Source: Marinimicrococcus flavescens | Lineage (GTDB): Bacteria > Pseudomonadota > Alphaproteobacteria > Geminicoccales > Geminicoccaceae | Reading direction: 5' to 3' | Length of the DNA stretch: 64,000 nucleotides | Assembly: GCA_029211145.1 (NCBI GenBank) | Contig: JARGEQ010000126.1 | Span: 186,001 to 250,000, forward strand | Notes under the pieces: generated by a model | Seen by the model: only the letters and a program-made list of their open reading frames with translations | The model's database searches: none | Told to the model about the DNA's origin: nothing | In this document: piece after piece, positions 51,626 to 60,248 of the stretch | Layout: each line of letters begins with the position of its first letter | Position numbering within the stretch: position 1 is the stretch's first letter | Program-made: the position numbers and the translations under genes

Positions 51626-53031
51626 GGCGCGCCTTCCCCGTTGCCGGTGCCGGTCCAGTCGAAATGGAAGCGCCCGGGCCGGTCGGTCCGCTCGAGCCCG
51701 TGCGCGCCGAAAAAGTCCCGCTGTGCCTGGACCAGGCTCAGCGCCGAGCGCGCGGTGCGGCTGCCGTCGAGGAACGCCAGCGCCGAGGCAAGGGCCGGCA
51801 CCGGGAGGCCCGAGGCCTGCCCCGCGAGTGCTGCCTCGCGCAGGGCGTCGAGCCGTTCCCAGGCGAGTGCGCCGAAGACCGGATCCGCCAGCAGCGAGGG
51901 CGCGCCGGGCGACCGCATGCAGGCTTCCGCGATGGGGCCCAGGAGCCGCGCGCGGATGATGCAGCCGCCACGCCAGAGCCGCGCCACCCTGGCGAGATCG
52001 ACGTCCCAGCGATGCGCCTCGCCGGCCGCGCGGATAAGCGCGAAGCCCTGCGCATAAGCGGCCACCGTGGCCGCCATCAGCGCCTCCCCGAGCCGCTCGG
52101 GGCAAACCGCCGTCGCCGCGGTGTTGCTCAGCGAGGGAGCGGCGGCAAGGTGCTCGCGCAGCTCCCACATCGCCGAGAGGCTGCGCGCCTGGGCCGCCTC
52201 GATGATGGTAGGGGCGGGCACGCCGAGCTCGAGGGCGGCGACGCTGGCCCAGGCACCCGTTCCTTTCTGCTCCGCCCGATCGCGGATGACCTCGATGGCT
52301 GGCCCGCCGCTCTCCGGATCGCGCCGGCGCAAGATCTGCGCGGTGATCTCGACCAGATAGGAGTCGAGCGGTCCCTTCGCCCAGGCGGCGAACCTGTCGG
52401 CTGCCTCCTCGTGCGCCAGGCCGGCCGCCGCCATCAGGCTCCAGGTCTCGGCGATGAGCTGCATCACGGCATATTCGATGCCGTTGTGCACGGTCTTCAC
52501 GAAGTGCCCGGCACCGTCGGCGCCGACTCGCGCCGCGCAGGGCTCGTCTTCCACCCTGGCGGCGATCGCCTCCAGCACCGGTGCCACGGCGGCCCAGGCG
52601 GCCTCGCTGCCGCCGGCCATGAGCGCCGGCCCGTGCCGCGCGCCCTCCTCGCCGCCCGAGACGCCCAAGCCCAGATAGCCGAAGCCGCGGCGCTCGAGCA
52701 TCGGCGCGCGCCGCATGGTGTCACGATAATGGCTGTTGCCGCCCTCGATCACCGCGTCGCCCTCGTCGAGCCACGGCAGCAGGTCGGCCAGCTGCTCGTC
52801 GATGGCGTTGCCGGCCGGCAGCATCAGCAGCACGCGCCGCGGGCGTCTGAGGCGGGTGATGAGCTCGGGCAGGTTGTCGACCACCCGGATGTCCTCGGCG
52901 GCAGCACGCTCGCGTGCCGCCTCGCTGCGGTCGAGGCCGCAGACCGCAAAGCCCCGATCGCGCATGTTGAGCGCGAGGTTGCGCCCCATCACGCCCAGTC
53001 CGACGATGCCGATGTCGGCCGTGGCCGCCAT
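51622..53031 (-). CDS. gnd: 6-phosphogluconate dehydrogenase, decarboxylating
   Basis: A 469-residue enzyme making ribulose-5-phosphate, CO2 and NAD(P)H. The N-terminal Rossmann motif GIVGLGVMGRNLALNM is at residues 7-22, GGNSHYRDTMRR near 100, GVSGGEEGARHGPALMAGG near 128, the catalytic block GHFVKTVHNGIEYAVMQLIAE near 180 with Lys and His, and EQKGTGAWASVAALELGVPAPTI near 255. The C-terminal tail FHFDWTGTG is also family-like. Start at 53031. With gntK it converts gluconate to pentose phosphate. Confidence 0.95.
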   Translation of the reverse strand: MAATADIGIVGLGVMGRNLALNMRDRGFAVCGLDRSEAARERAAAEDIRVVDNLPELITRLRRPRRVLLMLPAGNAIDEQLADLLPWLDEGDAVIEGGNSHYRDTMRRAPMLERRGFGYLGLGVSGGEEGARHGPALMAGGSEAAWAAVAPVLEAIAARVEDEPCAARVGADGAGHFVKTVHNGIEYAVMQLIAETWSLMAAAGLAHEEAADRFAAWAKGPLDSYLVEITAQILRRRDPESGGPAIEVIRDRAEQKGTGAWASVAALELGVPAPTIIEAAQARSLSAMWELREHLAAAPSLSNTAATAVCPERLGEALMAATVAAYAQGFALIRAAGEAHRWDVDLARVARLWRGGCIIRARLLGPIAEACMRSPGAPSLLADPVFGALAWERLDALREAALAGQASGLPVPALASALAFLDGSRTARSALSLVQAQRDFFGAHGLERTDRPGRFHFDWTGTGNGEGAP

Positions 53032-53093
53032 TGTCCCTTCACCCTCCGCACATGCGCTCCGACGCCCTCTATAGGCGGATGCGCCAGCCGCGG

Positions 53094-53663
53094 CTACCGG
53101 GCCTCCGGCCGCCGCCACAGCGAGCCTTCGAGATGATCCTGCTCCGGCCCCAGCCGCTCGTAGGCCACGCACTCCAGCAGGCCGGCGAGCGTCTCCCGCA
53201 GCTCCGCCTCGTCGAGACAGAAGCGCGGGTTGAAGCCGCTGCGGGCCTTTTCCCTGCCGAACGAGAGCAGCAGCAAGAGGCCCCCGGGTGCCAGCCGTGA
53301 CGCCAGCCGCCGCCACTGCGCCGCATCCGGCTTGTAGCGGACCACGACGATTCCAGCGAACGGCCCGAGATCATCGAGGGCCGCCGGATCGTCGAGATCG
53401 CGCGCAACGGTCGCCACATCCAGCCCGAGTGCCGCAGCGCGCTCGTGCAGCGCCGCAAGCGCTACTGGCGAGACATCCAGAGCGGTAACCGTCCAGCCGC
53501 GTGCCGCCAGGTGAAGGGCATGCCGCCCCTGCCCGCACGCCACGTCGAGAACCGCACCCGGCGGGAGAAAGCCCGCCTTGCCGGCCAGCCACGGCTCTGG
53601 CGCCGCTTCCTGCTGGCCGCGCTCGCGCCAGCGCGTGTCCCAGCGGCCTCGGTCCTCGTCCAT
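53094..53663 (-). CDS. Class I SAM-dependent methyltransferase (TehB-like)
   Basis: A 189-residue methyltransferase. After DRGRWDTRWRERG the SAM motif I reads AVLDVACGQGRHALHLAARG near residue 40, then VTALDVSPVAL, and LAPGGLLLLLSFGREK with the post-motif strand. FNPRFCLDEAELRETL and DHLEGSLWRRPE finish the protein. The small size and WxxRW head are like TehB and thiopurine methyltransferase relatives. Substrate unknown. It ends 62 bp before gnd and could be transcribed with it. Confidence 0.85.
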   Translation of the reverse strand: MDEDRGRWDTRWRERGQQEAAPEPWLAGKAGFLPPGAVLDVACGQGRHALHLAARGWTVTALDVSPVALAALHERAAALGLDVATVARDLDDPAALDDLGPFAGIVVVRYKPDAAQWRRLASRLAPGGLLLLLSFGREKARSGFNPRFCLDEAELRETLAGLLECVAYERLGPEQDHLEGSLWRRPEAR

Positions 53664-53931
53664 GGAAGTCCCCCTCGTGGATATCGCCGTACCCCAGAGC
53701 AGGCGAAGCCGTTCCCATCGCGTGCCCGTGGCGGCGCATATGTCACGAATGGGGCAAATTATCCCCAGGCCAAGGAGTACGAAGAGAGATCGGAACGGAT
53801 ACGACCTGTTCAATCCCATGAGAACACGGCTTGCCATGCCCGCCCGCCTCCCGCAAGGACTGCAGCCGCGCCTCCTGTTGACCTCGCGCCCGCACGGGCG
53901 ATCTATGCCTGAACACCGCAATCTTGGAGAC

Positions 53932-54915
53932 ATGCCTGTCGTGAGCAGCGAGGAATGGACGATACCGGCGACGGCCCAGCCCGATCCGGCGGCGCTGGCC
54001 TTTGCCCTCGACCCGGTGCTCGACGCCGTGGTCCAGCTGCGCGCCGTCGTCCCCGCCGAAGCCTTCACCGCCTCCAACCTCGGCACCGAGAGGCACGGCA
54101 GCGCCGTGATCATCGGCAAGGGCGAGCTTGCGCTCACCGTCGGCTACCTCGTCAACGAGGCCGAGCAGGTCTGGCTGACCTCGCGGCGGGGCACGGTCGT
54201 CCCGGCGCATGTGCTGGCCTATGACTTCGCGACCGGTTTCGGCCTGCTGCGGCTGTTCGATGATCTGGGCGTGCAGCCGCTCGAGCTCGGCTCGAGCGGA
54301 CCGCTGGAGCCCGGCAGCGACCTGCTGATGGTTGCCGCCGGCGGCCGGGCGTCGGCGCTGCAGACCTCACTCGTGGCGAAGCGGGAGTTTGCCGGCTACT
54401 GGGAATATCTGCTTGAGGAGGCACTCTTCACGGTGCCGGCGCATCCCCACTGGGGCGGTGCCGCCTGCATCGGCCCCGACGGCCGGCTGGTCGGCATCGG
54501 CTCGCTGCTGATCCAGGCCGAGATGACGGCCGAGAAGGCGGTGACCGGCAACATGGTGGTGCCGATCGATGTGCTCCGGCCGATCCTGGGCGAGCTCAGC
54601 CGCTCCGGCCGCGTCGACCGCCCTGCCCGCCCGTGGCTGGGGCTCCATCTGGTCGAGCAGCGCGGCCTGCTAACGGTGATCGGCGTCGCCCCCGGCGGGC
54701 CGGCCGAGAAGGCCGGCCTCGAGGAGGGCGACGTGATCGCGGCGCTGGCCGGGGAGCCCACCGAGGACCTGGCCGATTTCTACCGGCAGCTCTGGGCGCT
54801 CGGGCCCGCGGGCGTCACGGTGCCGCTCACGGTCGTCAGCGACGGCGAGGAGCGGCTGGTGCAGGTCGTCTCCACCGACCGCGAGCTGATGCTCCACATG
54901 CCGCGCCGGCACTGA
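53932..54915 (+). CDS. Trypsin-like/PDZ protein lacking the catalytic triad (HtrA-like)
   Basis: About 327 residues. Residues 40-230 follow the HtrA (S1C) fold order, with FTASNLGTERHGSAVIIGKGELALTVGYLV (key: GSAVIIG) and GGAACIGPDGRLVGIGSLL, but where the active site should read NAHV there is GYLV, and GNSGG is HWGGAA. Residues 235-325 are a PDZ domain (WLGLHLVEQRG, PAEKAGLEEGDVIAALAGEP). No signal peptide is evident. It probably binds rather than cuts proteins. Start at 53932 after TTGGAG; ATG 53905 adds nine residues. Confidence 0.8.
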   Translation: MPVVSSEEWTIPATAQPDPAALAFALDPVLDAVVQLRAVVPAEAFTASNLGTERHGSAVIIGKGELALTVGYLVNEAEQVWLTSRRGTVVPAHVLAYDFATGFGLLRLFDDLGVQPLELGSSGPLEPGSDLLMVAAGGRASALQTSLVAKREFAGYWEYLLEEALFTVPAHPHWGGAACIGPDGRLVGIGSLLIQAEMTAEKAVTGNMVVPIDVLRPILGELSRSGRVDRPARPWLGLHLVEQRGLLTVIGVAPGGPAEKAGLEEGDVIAALAGEPTEDLADFYRQLWALGPAGVTVPLTVVSDGEERLVQVVSTDRELMLHMPRRH

Positions 54916-54924
54916 GCCGGCCGC

Positions 54925-56220
54925 TTAGAAGCCCAGCCGGTCGCGCACCGCGTACCAGGCGGCGATGGTGGCGACGATCGGCCGGCGCAGCGCGTGGAAG
55001 GGGACCTCGCGCAGGCCGGTGACCGGGAAGTCGAGATCGGCCGGCTCGGCGCCTGCGGCCCGCTCGGCCAGCACCTTGCCCATGGCGGTCGCCATGGCGA
55101 CGCCGCGGCCATTGTAGCCGAGGCCGGTGACAAGCCCCGGCTGCGGCTCGTGCAGATGCGGCAGGTGATCCTCGGTCAACGCCACGTAGCCGCCCCAGTG
55201 GTGGGCCCATCGCACCCCGGCCAGTTGCGGGTAGAGCTGCAGGGCACGACGCCGCAACCGCTCCTGGGCCGCCTCGATGGCTTTCTCGCCCTGTGCGCCG
55301 CGGCCGCCGATCAACAACCGCCCGGCGGCATCGAGCCGGAAATAGACGAGCAGGCGCCTCGTGTCGGAAGCCGCCAGGCCACCGCGCAGCATGTCTGCGC
55401 GCAGGGTCTGGGGCAGCGGCTCCGTCGCCACCTGCACGGACCGGACCGCGATGACGCTGCGCGCGAGCCTCGGCAGGAGTCCGTCCGTATAGCCGTTGGT
55501 GCACAGCAGGACCTTGCCCGCCGTGACGCTGCCGCCGGCGGTCCGCAGCAGCCACCCGGAGCCGCTGCGCCCCAGGGAGCGGACGGGCGAGTTGCCATGG
55601 AGCCGCGCTCCCGCCCGCGCCGCAGCGGCGGCGAGGCCGGTCGCATAATCGAGCGGGTGCACCGCCCCGCCGCGCGGGTCGAGCATGCCGCCCAGATAGG
55701 AGGAGGTGCCGAGCCGCTGCGCCGTCGCGGCGCGGTCGAGCAGCTCGACCGGCGCGCCGCGGGCCTGGAGCTGCTCGACGCGAGCCTGTTGGGTGCGCAG
55801 CCCCGCGGCATCGTGGGCGGGCTGAAGCCAGCCGCCGCGCACCGCGTCGCAGGCGATAGCGTGCTTGTCGATCAGGTCGAACACGAGGTCCGGAGCGGCG
55901 GCGGCCAGGCGGTTCACCCGCCCGCCCATGCCTGGCCCGTAGATCCGCTCGATCGCTTCGGGATCCTCCTTGAGGCCCGGAATCACCTGGCCGCCATTGC
56001 GGCCGGATGCTCCCCAGCCCGGCTGCTCGGCCTCGAGCAGCACCACCGACACGCCGCGCTCGGCCAAATGCAACGCGGCCGAGAGGCCGGTGAATCCGCC
56101 GCCGACGATGGCGACGTCGGCGGTCGCGTCCAGGCCCAGCGGCGGAAAGTCCTCGGCCGGACGGGCCGTCGCCGTCCAGAGACTGTTCGCCAGCGATGCC
56201 AGCTCGTTTCTGATCGTCAT
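54925..56220 (-). CDS. FAD-dependent oxidoreductase, PuuB/OrdL-like
   Basis: A 431-residue flavoenzyme of the DAO superfamily. The dinucleotide motif is DVAIVGGGFTGLSAALHLAERG near residue 35, followed by LLEAEQPGWGASGRNGGQVIPGLK (key: GASGRNGGQ), and near the end HHWGGYVALTEDHLPHL and GLGYNGRGVAMATAMGKVLAE with the FAD-contacting glycines. This pattern is that of gamma-glutamylputrescine oxidases and related amine oxidases. It is divergent from a polyamine-type ABC transporter 77 bp away, which supports an amine substrate. Converges with the PDZ gene (9-bp gap). Confidence 0.87.
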   Translation of the reverse strand: MTIRNELASLANSLWTATARPAEDFPPLGLDATADVAIVGGGFTGLSAALHLAERGVSVVLLEAEQPGWGASGRNGGQVIPGLKEDPEAIERIYGPGMGGRVNRLAAAAPDLVFDLIDKHAIACDAVRGGWLQPAHDAAGLRTQQARVEQLQARGAPVELLDRAATAQRLGTSSYLGGMLDPRGGAVHPLDYATGLAAAAARAGARLHGNSPVRSLGRSGSGWLLRTAGGSVTAGKVLLCTNGYTDGLLPRLARSVIAVRSVQVATEPLPQTLRADMLRGGLAASDTRRLLVYFRLDAAGRLLIGGRGAQGEKAIEAAQERLRRRALQLYPQLAGVRWAHHWGGYVALTEDHLPHLHEPQPGLVTGLGYNGRGVAMATAMGKVLAERAAGAEPADLDFPVTGLREVPFHALRRPIVATIAAWYAVRDRLGF

Positions 56221-56241
56221 GTGTCGGGGTTGCCTCCCTGC

Positions 56242-56273
56242 CTCGCTCACCCTACTGAAAGTATCCGAGCGAG
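56242..56273. promoter_or_regulatory. Inverted repeat in the oxidase/ABC divergent promoter region
   Basis: CTCGCTC (56242-56248) and GAGCGAG (56267-56273) are exact inverted arms 18 bases apart, in the 77-bp space between the two divergent starts. Outside them the two Shine-Dalgarno regions also mirror each other (CTCCCTGC and GCAGGGAG). It is a candidate operator for coordinate control. Confidence 0.35.
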
Positions 56274-56297
56274 CAAGAACGAGAGCAGGGAGCAGCA

Positions 56298-57356
56298 ATG
56301 ACGACTCGCATCAGCTTGTTGGCAGGAATCGCCGCAGGCGCCGTGCTCGCCGGTGCGGGCTGGAGCACCGCCGAGGCCGAGACCACCCTGACCTTCACCT
56401 CCTTCGGCGGGGCTTACCAGAAAGCCCAGCGCGAGGCCTGGCTCGATCCGCTGGAAAAGGAGCTGGGCGTGCGCATCTTGGAGGATACGCTCACCGGCAT
56501 CGCCGAGGTGCGCGCCCAGGTGCGCTCTGGCGCGGTGAACTGGGACATTGTCGATCTGGGCCTGGGCGACTGTTCTGCAGGCCAGGCCGAGGGCATCTTC
56601 GAGCCGCTCGACTACCAGCAGATCGCCACCCAGGGCATCGAGAAGGCGGCCTATGACAGCCACTGGATCGGGGTCATCTACTACTCCACCGTGCTCGGCT
56701 ACAGCACCGAGCGCTACAAGGACAAGCAGCCCGCCAGCTGGGCCGATTTCTGGGACGTCGAGAGCTTCCCCGGGGCGCGTGCCCTGCGCGACTACCCGAT
56801 TGCCAATCTCGAGATCGCGCTGATGGCAGACGGGGTGCCGGCCGGGCAGGTCTACGAGGTGCTGGGAACGCCGGAGGGCGAGAAGCGCGCCTTCGCCAAG
56901 CTCGACGAGATCAGGGACCATATCGACGTCTGGTGGAATTCGGGAGCGCAGTCGGCCCAGCTCCTGCGCGACGGCGAAGTCGACATGTCGACCATCTGGA
57001 ACGGGCGTCTCGACGCCATTGCCGAGGCCGGGGCGCCTGTCGCCTATACCTACAACCAGGGCATTCTGGCCCTCGACTGCCTGGCGATCCCCAAAGGCGC
57101 GCCCAACAGGGATCTCGCCCAGAAGGTGGTGGCGCGGATCGTGGCGCCGGACCTCCAGGCCAACATGCCGCCCTTGATGAACTACGGACCCACCAACGCG
57201 GAGTCCTTCGAGAGCGGGCAGATCACGCAGGAGATGCGCGAGCGCAGCCCCTCGAGCCCGGACAACCTGAAGGTGCAGATGATCTCCAGCGCCAAGTTCT
57301 GGGAGGAAAACCGCAACAGGCTGCAGGAAGCCTGGGACGCCTGGAAGACCCGCTAA
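56298..57356 (+). CDS. ABC transporter substrate-binding protein, PotD-type
   Basis: A 352-residue periplasmic receptor of the spermidine/putrescine-type family. GGGAG precedes the ATG. Signal peptide to about residue 28 (TAEAETT). Family features: LTFTSFGGAYQKAQREAWLDPLEKELGV near the N-terminus (key: SFGGAYQ), NWDIVDLGLGD, GVIYYSTVLGYSTERYKDKQPASWADFWDVESFPGARAL (key: WADFWD) and VDMSTIWNGRLDAIAEAG. The aspartates that hold polyamine ammonium groups cannot be placed without a structure. First gene of a four-gene transporter operon. Confidence 0.88.
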   Translation: MTTRISLLAGIAAGAVLAGAGWSTAEAETTLTFTSFGGAYQKAQREAWLDPLEKELGVRILEDTLTGIAEVRAQVRSGAVNWDIVDLGLGDCSAGQAEGIFEPLDYQQIATQGIEKAAYDSHWIGVIYYSTVLGYSTERYKDKQPASWADFWDVESFPGARALRDYPIANLEIALMADGVPAGQVYEVLGTPEGEKRAFAKLDEIRDHIDVWWNSGAQSAQLLRDGEVDMSTIWNGRLDAIAEAGAPVAYTYNQGILALDCLAIPKGAPNRDLAQKVVARIVAPDLQANMPPLMNYGPTNAESFESGQITQEMRERSPSSPDNLKVQMISSAKFWEENRNRLQEAWDAWKTR

Positions 57357-57429
57357 GCCTGGTGCCGGGCGCCCTGTGAGGCGTGCGGGGCGCCGCTCTT
57401 CTCTCGAAACGCTCATTGTCGGGGTGACC

Positions 57430-58518
57430 ATGGCGAGCAATCGCGCGTCCGTGTCCATCGCGTTCCGCTCGATCAGCAAGCATTACGGCACGTTCAAGGC
57501 GCTCGACCGGATCGAGCTCGAGATCGAGGCCGGCGAGTTCCTGACCCTCCTCGGCCCCTCGGGCTCCGGCAAGACGACGCTGCTCATGCTGCTTGCCGGC
57601 TTTGCCCGGCCCAGCTCCGGCGTCATCGAGGTCGCCGGCAGCGACATCACCCGTATGCCGCCGCACCGCCGCGATTTCGGCGTCGTCTTCCAGAACTACG
57701 CCCTCTTCCCGCACATGAGCGTGACGGAGAATGTCGGCTATCCTCTGCGCATGCGCCGCTGCCCGCGCGAGGAAATCGACCGGCGCGTGGCCGACGCGCT
57801 TGAGCTCGTCCAGCTGGGCCATCTGGCAGAGCGCCGCATCGACCAGCTCTCCGGCGGCCAGCGGCAGCGGATCGCGCTTGCCCGCGCGGTTGTGTTCAGC
57901 CCGCGCGTTCTGCTCATGGACGAGCCGCTCTCGGCCCTCGACAAGAAGCTGCGCGAGCAGATGCAGATCGAGATCCGCCACCTCCACGAGCGGCTCGGCA
58001 TCACCACCATCTACGTCACCCACGACCAGCGCGAGGCGCTCACCATGTCGGACCGGGTGGCGGTCATCGACGGCGGACGGCTGATCCAGCTCGAGGAGCC
58101 GGCGAGTCTCTACGCCCACCCGGCGACCCGCTTCGTGGCCGACTTCATCGGCGAGTCGACCCTTTTGCCGGTGGCGCGGCAAGCGGGCCGCTTCGCCTAT
58201 GGCGAGCAGCCGGTCAGCATCGCCAACCCGGTTCCGCCGGGTGCCGGGGAGCACTGGCTGGTAGTACGGCCCGAGCGGCTGGTGCTGCTCGACGGCGCCG
58301 CACCGGACGGCATCAACCGCTTCACCGGCACGGTCGAGGACGTCGTCTTCCAGGGCGAGACCCTGCTGGCGCGGGTGCGGCTGGCGACCGGGGACATGCT
58401 GTCGCTGCGCCGCGACACCCGCCGCGAGGTGATGGCTGGCCTGCCGCGTACCGGCGAGCCGATCAGCCTCGGCCTTGCTGCGGAGGAGACGGTGATCGTC
58501 CCGGAGCGGGCGCCGTGA
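57430..58518 (+). CDS. ABC transporter ATP-binding protein, PotA-type
   Basis: A 362-residue ATPase. Walker A GPSGSGKTTLL near residue 43, VVFQNYALFPHMSVTENVGYPLRMR, signature LSGGQRQRIALARAV and Walker B VLLMDEPLSALDKKLREQMQIEI followed by YVTHDQREALTMSDRV. The C-terminal third is a TOBE domain. Start at 57430; a GTG six bases earlier is possible. Spacer of 73 bp after the receptor gene contains GGCGCC repeats that may fold. Energises the two following permeases. Confidence 0.92.
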   Translation: MASNRASVSIAFRSISKHYGTFKALDRIELEIEAGEFLTLLGPSGSGKTTLLMLLAGFARPSSGVIEVAGSDITRMPPHRRDFGVVFQNYALFPHMSVTENVGYPLRMRRCPREEIDRRVADALELVQLGHLAERRIDQLSGGQRQRIALARAVVFSPRVLLMDEPLSALDKKLREQMQIEIRHLHERLGITTIYVTHDQREALTMSDRVAVIDGGRLIQLEEPASLYAHPATRFVADFIGESTLLPVARQAGRFAYGEQPVSIANPVPPGAGEHWLVVRPERLVLLDGAAPDGINRFTGTVEDVVFQGETLLARVRLATGDMLSLRRDTRREVMAGLPRTGEPISLGLAAEETVIVPERAP

Positions 58519-59432
58519 GCGCCACGGGTATCGAGAGCCTTGCCGCGCGGCGCGCTGGCCGCCCGGATGCCAACGCGCCGGAGCTCGCCGCCGACGAGCG
58601 CCGTGAGCGGCTGCACCTGTTCGGCCTGTCGCTGCCGGCGCTCCTGGTGATCGGCATCGTGGCCTTCCTGCCGACTGCCTGGCTCTTCTGGCTGTCCTTC
58701 ATCGACGAGGGCAGCTTCTCGCTGGCCCACTACGAGCGGATGGTGCGCGAGGCATCCTATCTCAGGATCTTCTGGTCGACCTTCGAGATCAGCGCGGTGG
58801 TGACGGTCATCGCCATCCTGCTGGGCTACCCGCTGGCCTACCTGCTCTCCCAGCTCTCGGAGCGTGCTGCCTCGCTGCTGCTGATCCTGGTGCTGGTGCC
58901 GTTCTGGACCTCCTTGCTGGTGCGCACCTACGCCTGGCTGGTGCTGCTGCAGCGGCGCGGCGTGATCAACGACTGGCTGCAGGGCCTGGGGCTGGTCGAC
59001 GCGCCGCTGCGCCTGGTCCACAACTATACCGGCACACTGATCGGCATGACCCACATCATGCTGCCCTTCCTGATCCTGCCGACCTACGCGGCGCTCAGGA
59101 CCATCGACCGCGACTATCTCAAGGCCGCCGCCAGCCTCGGCGCCAGCCCGTTACGGGCGTTCTGGACAGTGTTCTTCCCGCTGTCGCTGCCCGGCCTGAT
59201 GGCCGGCGCGCTGCTGGTCTTCGTGCTGTGCCTGGGCTTTTACGTGACCCCGGCACTCCTCGGCGGAGGCCGCGTGCTGCTGGTCTCGATGAAGATCCAG
59301 CAGAATGCCGGCATGTATTTCGAGTGGGGAGCAGCCAGCGCCATGGGGGTGATCCTCCTCGTGGCCACGCTGGGGATCTTCTGGGGGCTGGGGCGCCTGG
59401 TCTCGCTCGACCGCGTCATGGGAGAGCGCTGA
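58515..59432 (+). CDS. ABC transporter permease, PotB-type
   Basis: A 305-residue inner-membrane protein with six helices. GTG start at 58515 overlaps the ATPase stop (GTGA). The EAA motif region reads DYLKAAASLGASPLRAFWTVFFPLSLPGLMAG (key: AAASLGA, then FPLSLPG). FWTSLLVRTYAWLVLLQRRGVIN is the typical PotB segment. It pairs with the next permease. Confidence 0.92.
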   Translation: MSATGIESLAARRAGRPDANAPELAADERRERLHLFGLSLPALLVIGIVAFLPTAWLFWLSFIDEGSFSLAHYERMVREASYLRIFWSTFEISAVVTVIAILLGYPLAYLLSQLSERAASLLLILVLVPFWTSLLVRTYAWLVLLQRRGVINDWLQGLGLVDAPLRLVHNYTGTLIGMTHIMLPFLILPTYAALRTIDRDYLKAAASLGASPLRAFWTVFFPLSLPGLMAGALLVFVLCLGFYVTPALLGGGRVLLVSMKIQQNAGMYFEWGAASAMGVILLVATLGIFWGLGRLVSLDRVMGER

Positions 59433-59435
59433 GCC

Positions 59436-60227
59436 ATGCACGAACCCTTCGTGCCGCACAGCCGGCGCCTCTGGCTTTATGCCTTCGCGGCCCTGGTGCT
59501 GGTGTTTCTCGTGGCGCCGGTCTTCATCGTCATCCCGATGTCCTTCTCGGGTGCCCAGTTCCTCACCTTCCCGCCCGAGAGCTTCTCGCTGCGCTGGTAC
59601 CGGAACTACCTCGAGTCGCCCGAGTGGCTGGCCGCCACCTGGATCTCGCTGAAGGCCGCGGTGCTGACCACACTGGTGGCCACACCCCTTGGCATCGCTG
59701 CCGCCTACGGCCTCAACGCCTCGCGCACGCGGCTGGCGACGATGGCTCAGGTGGCGCTGGTGACGCCGCTTCTCATCCCGGTGATCATCCTGGGCGTGGG
59801 CGTCTTCTACCTCTATGTCCAGATCGGGCTGGTCAACACGCTGCTGGGCCTCGTGCTGGCTCACTCCATCCTGGCCATCCCCTTCGTGATGGTGACCGTG
59901 ACGGCAGGGCTGCGGCAGTTCGACCTCAACCAGGAGCGGGTGGCGCGCTCGCTTGGCGCCACCCGGCTGCGGGCCTTCATGACGGTGACCCTGCCGCAGC
60001 TCAGGAACTCCATCGTGGCGGGCGGGCTCTTCGCCTTCATTACCTCGCTGGACGAGGTGGTGATCGCGCTCTTCATCTCGAGCGGCCCGCAATCGACCCT
60101 CACCCGCCGCATGTTCAGCGGCCTGCGCGATCAGGTGGACCCGACCATCGCCGCGGTCTCCTCGCTGCTGATCGTGCTGTCGGTGGCGCTGCTGGGCACT
60201 GCCCAGCTTCTCCAGCGCCGCCGCTGA
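59436..60227 (+). CDS. ABC transporter permease, PotC-type
   Basis: A 263-residue permease with six helices. It begins three bases after the preceding stop region. PotC-like blocks: FPPESFSLRWYRNYLESPEW, PLGIAAAYGLNASRTRL and the EAA region NQERVARSLGATRLRAFMTVTLPQLRNSIVAG (key: ARSLGAT, TLPQLRN), followed by AFITSLDEVVIALFISSG. Completes the importer made by the genes at 56298-60227. Confidence 0.92.
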   Translation: MHEPFVPHSRRLWLYAFAALVLVFLVAPVFIVIPMSFSGAQFLTFPPESFSLRWYRNYLESPEWLAATWISLKAAVLTTLVATPLGIAAAYGLNASRTRLATMAQVALVTPLLIPVIILGVGVFYLYVQIGLVNTLLGLVLAHSILAIPFVMVTVTAGLRQFDLNQERVARSLGATRLRAFMTVTLPQLRNSIVAGGLFAFITSLDEVVIALFISSGPQSTLTRRMFSGLRDQVDPTIAAVSSLLIVLSVALLGTAQLLQRRR

Positions 60228-60248
60228 GCCCCGGGCCCGCGGCCTGAC

